Counted from the first letter of the stretch, positions 6,871 to 15,701 are shown. The stretch is 64,000 nucleotides of DNA from an uncultured Faecalibacterium sp. (GCA_934503275.1 CAKSVD010000003.1:62001-126000); one strand, 5' to 3'. Notes: generated by a model from the sequence alone, not told the origin. Numbers and translations: made by a program.

Positions 6871-7670
6871 ACGACAACACTACTTTCATTGGTATCAACC
6901 CGCCGTACCAGCTTTCGGTCATCCACAGCAGCAAGCTGATTTATCCCCGCGAGATCTACCAGCGGGGCGTGGAGCGCAAGCGGGTGGAGCTGATCGCCAG
7001 GGACTTCAACGAGTACATCGTCAACGAGCCGAAGGTCAGCTTCCGCAACGGCAGGTACTATGTGATGGACGGACAGCACACCATCGAGGGCTGCATCCTC
7101 CTTAACGGCGGCGAAGACCGCCCGATCCTCTGCAAGGTCTACACCGGTCTGACGATGGAGCAGGAAGCCCTGCTCTTTGCCGAGCAGAACGGTCACGCCG
7201 CGCCTTTGTCGGCGGGCATCAGGCTGCGCGCCAAGGTGGTGGGCGGCGATGCGCCTTCCAAGGCGTTTGTCGCAGCCACCAAGCGGGTGGGGCTTTCCCT
7301 CAACTACGACAGTATGCAGCTGAGCGACTACCGCATCAGCTGCGTGGGCACGGCGCTGAAGCTGTACGACCAGCTGGGCGAAGAGATTTACTGCGAAGCC
7401 CTGCGGCACATCGTGGAAGCGTGGGAGGGCAGACCGGATTCCTTCCGGGCGGCTGTCCTGCGGGGCGTGATGTACTTTGTGCAGCTGTACCACGGCCAGT
7501 ACAGTGCGGAGCGGCTTGTCCGTGCGCTGAGCAGCGTCCACCCGATGGAGCTCTACCGCATCAGCCGGGATAACCCCGCCAAGCTCCCGGGCTGGCGGCG
7601 GTACGTTTATCCCATCTACACCACCTACAACGGCAAGTGCAGGAAAGATGCACTGCCGATGAAGTTCTAA
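6861..7670 (+). CDS. ParB/sulfiredoxin-fold-like element protein, 269 aa
   Basis: ATG 6861 lies 7 bases after AAGGAGG, inside the end of the MazF-like gene. Residues ~20-85 carry a ParB-type pattern (IYPREIYQRGVERKRVELIARDFNEYIV, then YYVMDGQHTIEGC), where 'DGQHT' matches the ParB box II motif DGxHR. The rest is helical. Such proteins occur on Oscillospiraceae elements and I recall them under DUF6551. The close coupling to the MazF-like gene suggests a joint maintenance or stress function, which is inference. Confidence 0.65.
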   Translation: MRLNDNTTFIGINPPYQLSVIHSSKLIYPREIYQRGVERKRVELIARDFNEYIVNEPKVSFRNGRYYVMDGQHTIEGCILLNGGEDRPILCKVYTGLTMEQEALLFAEQNGHAAPLSAGIRLRAKVVGGDAPSKAFVAATKRVGLSLNYDSMQLSDYRISCVGTALKLYDQLGEEIYCEALRHIVEAWEGRPDSFRAAVLRGVMYFVQLYHGQYSAERLVRALSSVHPMELYRISRDNPAKLPGWRRYVYPIYTTYNGKCRKDALPMKF

Positions 7671-7690
7671 ACTCAAATATCTCCTTTGGC

Positions 7691-7725
7691 AAGGGCGATG
7701 GTACCCGGAAAAGGCCATCGTCCTT
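7691..7725 (+). terminator. Hairpin after the ParB-like gene
   Basis: AAGG plus CGATGG (7691-7701, one bulged G) pairs with CCATCG plus CCTT (7715-7725). The T-run that follows is weak and interrupted (TTTACATATAGTATTTTC). It probably ends the MazF/ParB-like transcript. Confidence 0.55.
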
Positions 7726-7752
7726 TACATATAGTATTTTCTTTCAAATAAT
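7724..7752 (+). promoter_or_regulatory. Putative promoter of the excisionase-integrase genes
   Basis: TTTACA (7724-7729) and AATAAT (7747-7752) are 17 bases apart, about 32 bases upstream of the excisionase-type start. It overlaps the preceding hairpin. Confidence 0.4.
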
Positions 7753-7784
7753 TGACATATTGAACTGGGAAGGGGAGGACAGGA

Positions 7785-8030
7785 ATGAGCGAGATCGCAG
7801 CCTGCACTTTGATTCAGGAAGAGCCCGACCGCAAGACAGAGCGGTACATGATGATGTTCAAGGATTACCCGGATGTGGTGACGGTGGAGCATCTTCAGAA
7901 AATGCTGGGGGTGGGGCGGAAGGTCGCCTATCTGCTGGTCAAGGAAAACAAGATCCGATCTGTCCGTGTGGGGCGCAGTTACAAGATCCCGAAGCTCTGC
8001 GTTGTGGAGTACCTGCTGGACAAGGCTTGA
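7785..8030 (+). CDS. Excisionase-type helix-turn-helix protein, 81 aa
   Basis: ATG follows GGGGAGGAC. Residues ~30-75 (DVVTVEHLQKMLGVGRKVAYLLVKENKIRSVRVGRSYKIPK) match the HTH_17/MerR-like excisionase fold, with the typical '...GRSYKIPK..VVEYL' tail. It lies 120 bases before the integrase, the usual xis-int order. It probably binds att DNA and steers the integrase toward excision. Confidence 0.8.
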   Translation: MSEIAACTLIQEEPDRKTERYMMMFKDYPDVVTVEHLQKMLGVGRKVAYLLVKENKIRSVRVGRSYKIPKLCVVEYLLDKA

Positions 8031-8150
8031 CCTGCAGGAGGGATGCAGCCCCAAAAATCCCTTACGCCATCCTTGCAAAGCAGCTTTGTTTATTTTAAAC
8101 TAAGGTTGCCTGAGCAAAGAGCGTTTGGCTACAATGAAAGGAGCGTTTCT

Positions 8151-9647
8151 ATGATAAATGTAGCTGGACATTTAAGAGAACAGAATGGTACATATCAGAT
8201 GGTCCTGAGCTGGAAGGATGCAAACGGAAAGCGCAGAACCAAATCCATCAGCACAGGACTTCCTGTAAAAGGAAACAAAAAGCGGGCTGAATCCCTTCTG
8301 CGTCAGACACAAAAGGAGTTCAACCCGGAAACGATGCAGCAGGTCGGTGATCTGTCTGTGCCGGAATACCTGACCCGCTGGCTGCGGGAAAGCGTGATGA
8401 ACCTTTCTCCGGATACTTACGGTCGATACGCCTACGATATGGGCAGGGTCATCATCCCGTACTTTGAACGAAAGCGGCTGTCTTTAAAAGCGCTCACTCC
8501 GCGCGATCTGGAAACGTTTTTCCGCTATGAGCGTCAGCAGGAGGAAGCGACCGTACAGCAGCTTCTGGATTGGCACAGGGAGCTGACCGATGCCCTTCAG
8601 TATGCCGTTGACAGTAACTGGCTGAAAGCGAACCCCGTCAAGACGGTTGACCCCTGCCTTGATAACTCCCCGGTACTTTTCAACGATTTTCTCATGGACT
8701 GGTTGAAAATGATGAAGTCCCGCGTGGCGATCACGACCTATGCAAACTACGAGATCGTCATCACGCGCCGGATCGTTCCTTATTTTGAGCCGCTCCACTA
8801 CACCCTGCAAGACCTTGAGCAGCACCCCAAGTACATTCAGGATTTCTATCAGCATGAGCTGGATCGCGGCGTTACGGCAAACACAGTCATCCACTATCAC
8901 GCCAACATCCGCAAATGCCTGCAGTACGCTTTTCAAATCGGCATGATCCGTTCCAACCCCGCAGACCGCGTTGAACGTCCTCGTAAGGAAAAGTTCAAGT
9001 CGGAGGTCTACAAGGCAGAGGAACTGGAACAGCTCTTCACAGCGATCCAGGGCGACCCGGCAGAGTTCGGCGTTATCATGGCTGCATTCTACGGGCTGCG
9101 CCGCAGCGAGATCGTTGGTCTGAAATGGGATGCCATTGATTTTGAGAACAAGACCATCAGCATCCAGCATACGGTGGTTTCCACAAAGGTTGACGGCGTT
9201 GTGACCGATATCGCGCGGGATAGAACCAAAACGAAATCCAGCTGCCGCACCCTTCCGCTGATCCCTGCCTGTGAGCAGATGCTCAAAAAGATGCAGAAAG
9301 AGCAGGCGCTGAACCGGAAGGTCTGCGGCAAGGATTACTGCACGGATTATCTCGATTATATCTATGTCAACCCGATGGGCAGGCGCATCCGCCCCAACTT
9401 TCTGAGCCAGCATTTCCCGGAGTTCCTCACGGCGCACGACATGAAGCGCATCCGCTTCCACGACCTGCGCCACAGCTGCGCAAGCCTGCTTTACGCCAAC
9501 GGCGTGAGCCTGAAGGAAATTCAGGAGTGGCTGGGGCACAGCGATATCAGCACCACCAGCAATATTTATACCCATCTGGATTTCTCCAGCAAGGTATCCT
9601 CTGCCAATGCCATCGTCAGCATTTTCCCGGAGAACACAAAGGTATGA
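8151..9647 (+). CDS. Tyrosine recombinase (integrase), 498 aa
   Basis: ATG 8151 lies 7 bases after AAAGGAG. The N-terminus holds an AP2-like arm-binding part and a core-binding domain. The catalytic domain shows GLRRSEIVGLKW (Arg I, about residue 317), HDLRHSCASLLY (His-x-x-Arg, about 436), LGHSD (His) and IYTHLD (Tyr nucleophile, about 473). Length fits Firmicute ICE or phage integrases. Its stop is 55 bases from the tRNA-Leu 3' end, so that tRNA is the likely insertion site. Confidence 0.93.
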   Translation: MINVAGHLREQNGTYQMVLSWKDANGKRRTKSISTGLPVKGNKKRAESLLRQTQKEFNPETMQQVGDLSVPEYLTRWLRESVMNLSPDTYGRYAYDMGRVIIPYFERKRLSLKALTPRDLETFFRYERQQEEATVQQLLDWHRELTDALQYAVDSNWLKANPVKTVDPCLDNSPVLFNDFLMDWLKMMKSRVAITTYANYEIVITRRIVPYFEPLHYTLQDLEQHPKYIQDFYQHELDRGVTANTVIHYHANIRKCLQYAFQIGMIRSNPADRVERPRKEKFKSEVYKAEELEQLFTAIQGDPAEFGVIMAAFYGLRRSEIVGLKWDAIDFENKTISIQHTVVSTKVDGVVTDIARDRTKTKSSCRTLPLIPACEQMLKKMQKEQALNRKVCGKDYCTDYLDYIYVNPMGRRIRPNFLSQHFPEFLTAHDMKRIRFHDLRHSCASLLYANGVSLKEIQEWLGHSDISTTSNIYTHLDFSSKVSSANAIVSIFPENTKV

Positions 9648-9662
9648 TTTGCAACAAAAATA

Positions 9663-9698
9663 AAGCAGCCCGGAACCTGAAAAAAGTCCGGACTGCTT
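9663..9698 (-). terminator. Terminator shared by tRNA-Leu and integrase
   Basis: AAGCAG..CCGGA (9663-9674) pairs with TCCGG..CTGCTT (9687-9698). On the minus strand it is followed by TTTATTTTTG, so it ends the tRNA transcript. It also lies just after the integrase stop. Confidence 0.75.
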
Positions 9699-9701
9699 GC
9701 T

Positions 9702-9783
9702 TGGTGCCGATGGTGGGACTCGAACCCACATGGTTTCCCGAGCGATTTTGAGTCGCTTGCGTCTGCCATTCCGCCACATCGGC
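9702..9783 (-). tRNA. tRNA-Leu (anticodon CAA)
   Basis: Acceptor strands GCCGATG and CATCGGC pair fully. The D-arm has TGGCGGAATGGCAGACG. The anticodon stem AGCGA/TCGCT closes the loop CTCAAAA, giving anticodon CAA. The T-arm is GTGGGTTCGAGTCCCAC, and CCA is encoded. It decodes UUG. It borders the integrase, so its 3' part may have been rebuilt by the incoming element. Confidence 0.93.
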
Positions 9784-9929
9784 TGATATGGATCTGGATG
9801 CGTTTTGCACGGTTTTTTGGAAGTTGGAGGGATGTTCAGGAGGGATGTTGGAACTTATCCACCGCTAACTGATCAAAAACCTTCGCTGCTTCGTTGAAAT
9901 TTAAGATGGGCGCACGAAGCCGCGAAGCG
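9784..9929. other. Short stretch between the tRNA-Leu and its fragment
   Basis: No gene is seen. It contains a near-tandem repeat of AGGGATGTT (9842-9864) and a GC-rich inverted piece next to the tRNA fragment. It may be the remnant of an earlier insertion. Confidence 0.4.
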
Positions 9930-9969
9930 GATTTTGAGTCCCCCTCGTCTGCCATTCCGACACACCGGC
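9930..9969 (-). pseudogene. 5'-half fragment of a second tRNA-Leu gene
   Basis: On the minus strand, GCCGGTGTGTCGGAATGGCA and the following bases through GACTCAAAATC match the acceptor, D-arm and anticodon loop of tRNA-Leu(CAA). The sequence then diverges, and no T-arm or 3' acceptor strand follows. It shares the 11-bp core GATTTTGAGTC with the intact tRNA 186 bases away, so it marks a probable attachment-site scar. Confidence 0.75.
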
Positions 9970-10084
9970 ATATCATTTTTGTGAGCGACTTTTATTATAC
10001 CGGATTTCATGGGTAAAATCAAGAGGGAGTTTTGCGTCTTTTTTCAAAGCTTCCCGCCCTGCGTAAAATACATAACTCCGGTTC

Positions 10085-10113
10085 TTGCCCGGCGGCGCCG
10101 GCTGTGTTACACT
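10085..10113 (+). promoter_or_regulatory. Promoter of the SpoIID-like gene
   Basis: TTGCCC (10085-10090) and TACACT (10108-10113) are spaced by 17 bases. The start codon is at 10162. Confidence 0.55.
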
Positions 10114-10161
10114 AAGGTTATATTAAAACGTAAATGATACCCATAAGGAGGGAACCGGACT

Positions 10162-11208
10162 TTGAAACATCTGCATTCTTTTGCCCGCCGCGCGGCGGCT
10201 TTTCTGCTGGCGGCGGTGCTGTGCGTCTGCATCCCGGCGGCAGCGGCTTCGGCTGCCACCACCATCGGCGGGGCCGACACGACCCTGATCCCCGCAGAGG
10301 ACGAAAACTGTCTCAGCTGGCTGTTTGGCTCCAAGGATAAGATCACCATGCCCTACCTGAACATCAAGGGGCGGGGGCTCAAGCGCAATGTCACGCTGGA
10401 TCTTGAGGATTGTCTGGTGGGCATCACCTATACCGAGCTTGGCTCCATTGGCAGCTACGTCAGCGCCAGCGCCGCGCAGCAGGCGTGGAAGGCGCAGGCG
10501 GTGGCGGTGCACTCCTATCTGGAATACCACAAGCAGTACGGCTCGTCCACCAATGCGCTGATCTACACCCCGGTCGATCAGATCCCGTCCTCCACCCGCA
10601 GCGCCATCCGTAAGGCGGTGCAGGCGGTCAAGGATGAGGTGCTGGTGTACAACGGCAGCGTGTGCGACGCGGTATGGTCGGCCAGTGCGGGCTATAACAC
10701 CCAGACCGGCGTGTACGGCACCTGCGCCAGTCTGGACGCATGGGGCACGGATGTGCCCTACCTGCAAAGCGTGGAAAGCCCCTACGAGGAGCAGTACCAT
10801 AACCTGCTGCGCCGGGTGATCGGCAAGGACTACACCTATATAGAGTACAACGACAGCCGCACCGGCGAGCCCTACCAGAGCGCCGACACGACCCACAAGG
10901 ATCTGGGCGGCTTTGTGCAGTACAACACGCTGGTGTCCAACGGGCGCAGCTACCGGTACATCAGCCAGTTCGTTTCCTCCCGCTACTGCTTCGATTTCGG
11001 CACCGATGCCAGCGGCACCCCCTGCATGACCTACTACGGCTTTGGTCACGGCGTGGGCATGAGCCAGTGCGGCGCGGTGGGCTATGCCGCCGAGGAGGGC
11101 ATGAACTATAAGCAGATCCTGCAGCACTACTACACCGGTGCGCAGCTTCGTACCAGCACCACCCGCAGCGGTGGATTGTTCGGCTGGCTGGCGGGACTGT
11201 TCGGCTGA
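10162..11208 (+). CDS. SpoIID/LytB-domain secreted protein, 348 aa
   Basis: The TTG start follows AAGGAGGG. A signal peptide is clear (RRAAAFLLAAVLCVCIPAAA, cleavage near ASA). The rest matches the SpoIID/LytB domain: CLVGITYTELG (Glu in the position of the SpoIID catalytic Glu), AWKAQAVAVHSYLEYH, VWSASAGYNT and GFGHGVGMSQCGA. SpoIID trims denuded glycan strands during spore engulfment. Homologues in non-spore-formers may act in wall remodelling. It stands alone ahead of the rhamnose glycosyltransferases. Confidence 0.88.
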   Translation: MKHLHSFARRAAAFLLAAVLCVCIPAAAASAATTIGGADTTLIPAEDENCLSWLFGSKDKITMPYLNIKGRGLKRNVTLDLEDCLVGITYTELGSIGSYVSASAAQQAWKAQAVAVHSYLEYHKQYGSSTNALIYTPVDQIPSSTRSAIRKAVQAVKDEVLVYNGSVCDAVWSASAGYNTQTGVYGTCASLDAWGTDVPYLQSVESPYEEQYHNLLRRVIGKDYTYIEYNDSRTGEPYQSADTTHKDLGGFVQYNTLVSNGRSYRYISQFVSSRYCFDFGTDASGTPCMTYYGFGHGVGMSQCGAVGYAAEEGMNYKQILQHYYTGAQLRTSTTRSGGLFGWLAGLFG

Positions 11209-11262
11209 GCAACAGTTTGACTGAAATTTTGGAAAAACCTTCTCAAACGCCGCAGGATTTGG

Positions 11263-11268
11263 TATACT
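11263..11268 (+). promoter_or_regulatory. -10 element of the GT2 operon
   Basis: TATACT lies 68 bases before the chosen start. The -35 region (TTCTCA, 17 bases upstream) is weak. Confidence 0.4.
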
Positions 11269-11335
11269 ATATCCGTTTGTGGAAATGAACGGGAAGCATA
11301 ACTGCGTGGAAAAGCGCACGGATTGGAGTATCAGC

Positions 11336-13750
11336 ATGGAGTTGGATCAGGAAAAGCAGAATCAGGAGGCCGCCGAGCGCAGCCGTGCACTGGCACAGCG
11401 CATCGTGCGGGAACTGGCGCCCCGCAGCGTACAGGTGCTGGAGGACAGCGGTCTGCTGGAAGAGGCTTTTTGTAAAATGAATACTGCGGTGGTGCAAAGC
11501 AGCCCGGAGTTGCTGGTGGTGGTGGACCCCCAGTGGGTCACTCTGCCCACGGTACAGGCCGAGAAGGTGATGCTGGTGTGCAATGATTACACCGGCATGG
11601 CAGACTGCGCAAAGCAGCTTGCCGCACAGGGCTTCTGCCGGGAATTTGCGTGGAAGGACAGCGGCAAGGAGCAGCTGACGGCACTGTTCTGCCGCATGGC
11701 TGTCCCGGAACTGCCGGAACTCGAGGCGGGCTACGAGCAGCAGCTGGACGCTTTGCGGGAGCGCACTGTGCAGGCCGAGCGCACCGCTGCCGAGCAGACT
11801 GCCCAGCTGGAGCGGCTGCGCAGCGACCTTTCCCTGAGCCGCAGCCACGAGCAGAACCTGGAAAAGACCCTGAACAGCGTGGTCAACTCCACCTTCTGGA
11901 AGGCCAGCTGGCCGTTGCGGTATCTGGTAAGCAAGTGCCGTCAGCTGTGGCGCACCTTCCCGCTGTTCGTCTTTTTTGCCACCCTGCGCCGGGTGGGCTT
12001 TGCGGGCGTAGCGGCACAGGCCAAGGCCAAGCGGGAGTACAAAAAGCTGTTCCCGGGTAAGGCCATGCCCGCCGACCGCTTTGCAGACGTGGAACTGCTG
12101 GTGCGGCAGGCTGCCGACCAGCCCGCTGCACCGTGCATCAGCATCGTGGTGCCGCTGTACAACACCCCGCATGATTTTCTGGTGGAGCTGCTGGACTCGG
12201 TGCAGAACCAGACCTACCGCAACTGGGAACTGTGCATGGTGGATGCCGGACAGGACGCGGATGTGGGTGCCCTTGTGCAGGAGCGCGCCCGCACCGACAG
12301 CCGCATCCGCTACCGGAAACTGGACAGCAACGAAGGCATCGCGGGTAACACCAATCAGGGCTTTGCCCTTGCCACCGGCGAATATATCGCCCTGCTGGAC
12401 CATGATGACATTTTGCACCCCTGTGCACTGTGGTATGTGGCCGAGGCCATTGCCAAGCAGGGCGCGGACTTTGTGTATACCGATGAAGTGACCTTTGAAG
12501 GGGACATCGACCATCTGACGGTCTACCACTTCAAGCCGGATTATATGCTGGATAACCTCCGCTCCAACAACTATATCTGCCACCTGAGCGTGTTCAGCGC
12601 GGCGCTGCTGGCAAAGGTGGGCGGTGATGAGCGGGCAGAGTTCAACGGCAGTCAGGATTACGACCTCTACCTGCGCCTGACCGAGCAGGCAGAAAAGATC
12701 GTGCACATCCCGCACCTGCTGTACTACTGGCGTTCCAGCCCCGCCAGCGTGGCCAGCAACATCTCCGCCAAGACCTACTGTCTGGAAGCAGCCATGAAGG
12801 CGCTGCGTGCCCACTACGACCGCATGGGCGTGCCGGTGGACGCGGTGACCATGGTGCCCAATACCCCGGGCTTTTATAAGACCGATTACACCATCACAAA
12901 GCCCGGGCGGGTCAGCGTGCTGATCCCCAGCTGTGACCATTCGGGTGATCTGCGGCTGTGCGTGGAGTCCATCTACCGCAAGACCACCTACCCGGATTTT
13001 GAGATCATCATCATCGAGAACAACAGCAAGGAGGCTGCCACCTTCCGCTGCTACGAGCAGCTGCAAAAGGAGCACCCGGACACTCTGCGGGTGCTCACAT
13101 GGCAGGGCACCGGCTTCAATTACAGTGCGCTGAACAACTTTGGCGCACGCGCTGCCACCGGCGAGTATCTGCTGCTGCTCAACAACGATACCGAGGTCAT
13201 CTCTCCCCGCTGGATGGAGGAGATGGTCATGTACGCCCAGCAGGACCGTGTGGGCTGCGTGGGCGCAAAGCTGCTCTACCCGGACAATACCATCCAGCAC
13301 GCGGGCATCGGCTTCGGCTTTTTGACGCTGGCGGCGCATATGCACAAGAACTTCCCCGTGGGACACCCCGGCTATATGGGACGGCTGGTCTATGCGCAGG
13401 ACGTGTACGCAGTGACCGCCGCCTGCCTGATGGTGCGCAAGGACGTATACGAGCAGGTGGACGGGCTGGACGAGAGCTTTGCCGTGGCCTTTAACGATGT
13501 GGACTTCTGCGTCCGTGTGCGGGAGGCCGGCTACACCAACGTGTTCACCCCCTTTGCCCAGCTGTACCACTACGAGAGCAAGAGCCGCGGGCTGGACGAA
13601 AGCCCCGCCAAGCGCAAGCGCTTTGCTTCCGAGGTGGAGCGGTTCCAGAAGCGGTGGGCAAAGCAGCTGGCTGCGGGCGACCCCTGCATGAACCCCAATT
13701 TTGACCTGATGAAGGAGGACTTCAGCTTTGACATCAAGCCGCTGGAGTGA
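11336..13750 (+). CDS. Two-domain family 2 glycosyltransferase, 804 aa
   Basis: I chose ATG 11336 because TTGGAG precedes it; the GTG at 11279 has no ribosome binding site. Residues ~140-190 form a coiled coil. Two GT2 domains follow. The first starts near residue 266 (CISIVVPLYNTP) with the acidic box LLDHDD near 354. The second starts near 525 (VSVLIPSCD) with LLLNNDTEV near 615 and FNDVDFCVRVREAGY. This layout matches rhamnan or teichoic-acid-like polysaccharide polymerases such as the RgpF type. The dTDP-rhamnose genes downstream fit rhamnose transfer to a wall glycan. Confidence 0.85.
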   Translation: MELDQEKQNQEAAERSRALAQRIVRELAPRSVQVLEDSGLLEEAFCKMNTAVVQSSPELLVVVDPQWVTLPTVQAEKVMLVCNDYTGMADCAKQLAAQGFCREFAWKDSGKEQLTALFCRMAVPELPELEAGYEQQLDALRERTVQAERTAAEQTAQLERLRSDLSLSRSHEQNLEKTLNSVVNSTFWKASWPLRYLVSKCRQLWRTFPLFVFFATLRRVGFAGVAAQAKAKREYKKLFPGKAMPADRFADVELLVRQAADQPAAPCISIVVPLYNTPHDFLVELLDSVQNQTYRNWELCMVDAGQDADVGALVQERARTDSRIRYRKLDSNEGIAGNTNQGFALATGEYIALLDHDDILHPCALWYVAEAIAKQGADFVYTDEVTFEGDIDHLTVYHFKPDYMLDNLRSNNYICHLSVFSAALLAKVGGDERAEFNGSQDYDLYLRLTEQAEKIVHIPHLLYYWRSSPASVASNISAKTYCLEAAMKALRAHYDRMGVPVDAVTMVPNTPGFYKTDYTITKPGRVSVLIPSCDHSGDLRLCVESIYRKTTYPDFEIIIIENNSKEAATFRCYEQLQKEHPDTLRVLTWQGTGFNYSALNNFGARAATGEYLLLLNNDTEVISPRWMEEMVMYAQQDRVGCVGAKLLYPDNTIQHAGIGFGFLTLAAHMHKNFPVGHPGYMGRLVYAQDVYAVTAACLMVRKDVYEQVDGLDESFAVAFNDVDFCVRVREAGYTNVFTPFAQLYHYESKSRGLDESPAKRKRFASEVERFQKRWAKQLAAGDPCMNPNFDLMKEDFSFDIKPLE

Positions 13751-13787
13751 ACCTTCCGCCAACGATAAAACGAAAGGGGGAACGCAG

Positions 13788-14579
13788 ATGGAACTTTCGG
13801 CCTGTATCGTGGTGTATAACGGCGCCGGGGAGGCAATCAGGGCCGCACAGACCGTGCTGGACTGCACCCGCCGCTACCCGCTCACACTGTATCTGGTGGA
13901 TAACGCCAGCCCGGACGGCAGCGGCCAGCAGCTGACCGCCGCTGCAAAGGACGGCACCCTGCGCACCGCCCCCGGGCAGACCGTGCAGGTGCTTTGCCGG
14001 CTGGAGAATGGCGGCTTCGGCACCGGACACAACACGGTGCTCTCGCTGCTGCACAGCCGGGTGCACTTTATCCTGAATCCGGATATCCAGCTGACCGCGG
14101 ACACCCTGAGCGACCTTGCGGACTGGATGGCGGCGCACCCCGGCGTGGTGATGACCCGCCCGGGGCTTACCTTCCCGGACGGCAAGCCCCAGCAGCTGCC
14201 GCTGCGCCGATGCAATGTGCGCGCCATGGTCTATCGCCAGCTGCCCTGTCTGCGCTTTTGGGCAAAGTACAACGACCGCTATCTGATGGCAGACAAGGAC
14301 CTGACAAAGCCTACGGAGATCGAGTTCTGCACCGGCAGCTTTTCGGCGGTGGACACCGCCGCCTTCAAGGCCGTGGGCGGCTTTGACGAGGGGTACTTCA
14401 TGTATGTGGAGGACGCCGACCTCACCCAGAAGCTGCGCACGCAGGGCAAGGTGTATCTGGTGCCCCAGTACACCGCGATCCACGCATGGCACCGCGCGGC
14501 GCACCGCAGCCTGAAGCCCTTTCTGTGGCAGCTGCGCAGCCTGCTGCGCTACTTTTCCAAATGGGGCTTTGCGTGGTGA
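13788..14579 (+). CDS. Family 2 glycosyltransferase, rhamnosyltransferase-like, 263 aa
   Basis: ATG 13788 follows AAAGGGGG. The fold starts with SACIVVYNG, has LVDNASPDGS for nucleotide sugar binding, FILNPDIQL as the DxD-like site and MYVEDADLTQKLR near the C-terminus. That set matches WbbL-type rhamnosyltransferases. It lies 37 bases after the large GT2 gene, so the two are co-transcribed. A strong hairpin follows. Confidence 0.82.
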   Translation: MELSACIVVYNGAGEAIRAAQTVLDCTRRYPLTLYLVDNASPDGSGQQLTAAAKDGTLRTAPGQTVQVLCRLENGGFGTGHNTVLSLLHSRVHFILNPDIQLTADTLSDLADWMAAHPGVVMTRPGLTFPDGKPQQLPLRRCNVRAMVYRQLPCLRFWAKYNDRYLMADKDLTKPTEIEFCTGSFSAVDTAAFKAVGGFDEGYFMYVEDADLTQKLRTQGKVYLVPQYTAIHAWHRAAHRSLKPFLWQLRSLLRYFSKWGFAW

Positions 14580-14609
14580 GCGGGGACGAAAAAATAGTGT
14601 TTTTGATTC

Positions 14610-14646
14610 GCAGAAAGCGGCGTGCCATCGGCACGCCGCTTTCTGC
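14610..14646 (+). terminator. Terminator hairpin after the GT2 genes
   Basis: A perfect 17-bp stem (GCAGAAAGCGGCGTGCC with its complement) closes a 3-base loop ATC. The following bases are only moderately T-rich. Confidence 0.65.
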
Positions 14647-14813
14647 ACTTTCCGCCTCTTGCATTTTGCGTGCTTTCATAGTAAAATAAAGTGTACTGCC
14701 ATCGTCTTTTGCAAAAATACGGCCTTGGCAGACCCAAAATTGTTTACAGCGGACGCAGCTCCGCTTTGAATTAAGCTGCACATCTTTTTATAAGAAAAAA
14801 GGAGTGCACAAGT

Positions 14814-15701
14814 ATGAAAGGCATTATTCTCGCCGGCGGTGCCGGCACACGGCTCTATCCCCTGACCATGGTCACCAGCAAGCAGCTGCTGCCGGTCTAC
14901 GACAAGCCGATGATCTACTATCCGCTGTCCACCCTTATGCTGGCGGGCATTCAGGATATCCTGATCATCTCTACCCCTACTGATACGCCCCGCTTTGAGG
15001 CGCTGCTGGGCGATGGCAGCCAGTACGGCATCCATCTGCAGTATAAAGTGCAGCCCTCTCCGGACGGTCTGGCACAGGCCTTTATTCTGGGCGAAGAGTT
15101 CATTGGCGACGACTGCTGCGCCATGATCTTGGGCGATAACATTTTCTACGGCAATGGCTTCTCCAAGCTGCTCAAGAGCGCCGTGGCCAACGCAGAGAAC
15201 AAGGGCCGCTGCACCGTGTTCGGCTACTATGTGCAGGACCCCGAGCGCTTTGGCATCGTGGAGTTCGATAAGGACGGCAAGGTGCTCAGCGTGGAGGAAA
15301 AACCCCAGCATCCCAAGTCCAACTACGCCATCACCGGCCTGTACTTCTACAACAAGGAAGTGGTGCAGATGGCAAAGCAGGTAAAGCCCTCTGCCCGCGG
15401 CGAGTTGGAGATCACCACCCTGAACGATATGTACCTGAAGAAGGACGAGCTGGATGTGCAGCTGCTGGGCCGCGGCTTTGCATGGCTGGACACCGGCACG
15501 ATGGAGAGCCTTGTGGAGGCTGCCGACTTTGTGCACATGATCGAAAAGCGTCAGGGCATCAAGATCAGCGCACCGGAGGAGATCGCCTTCAAGTACGGCT
15601 GGATCGACCGCGACACCCTGCTGGAAAGCGCCGAGCGCTACGGCAAGAGCCCCTACGGCCAGCATTTGAAGAACGTGGCCGACGGCAAGCTGCGCTACTA
15701 A
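14814..15701 (+). CDS. rfbA: Glucose-1-phosphate thymidylyltransferase
   Basis: It makes dTDP-glucose from dTTP and glucose-1-phosphate, the first step to dTDP-L-rhamnose. The nucleotidyltransferase signature [11 protein letters not shown] is at residues 8-18, then [16 protein letters not shown]. The length of 295 aa is normal. ATG follows AAAAAAGGAG. It is followed 22 bases later by rfbD. Its own promoter probably lies in the AT-rich gap after the 14610 hairpin. Confidence 0.96.
   Translation: MKGIILAGGAGTRLYPLTMVTSKQLLPVYDKPMIYYPLSTLMLAGIQDILIISTPTDTPRFEALLGDGSQYGIHLQYKVQPSPDGLAQAFILGEEFIGDDCCAMILGDNIFYGNGFSKLLKSAVANAENKGRCTVFGYYVQDPERFGIVEFDKDGKVLSVEEKPQHPKSNYAITGLYFYNKEVVQMAKQVKPSARGELEITTLNDMYLKKDELDVQLLGRGFAWLDTGTMESLVEAADFVHMIEKRQGIKISAPEEIAFKYGWIDRDTLLESAERYGKSPYGQHLKNVADGKLRY

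Noticed and set aside
9930..9969. Functional second tRNA-Leu
   Set aside because: The anticodon stem is mispaired and no T-arm or 3' acceptor strand follows.
11267..13867. Antisense 866-aa frame opposite the large GT2 gene
   Set aside because: It is a by-product of high GC and codon bias in the real gene. It has a low-complexity His/Val/Leu composition, no ribosome binding site and no family motif.
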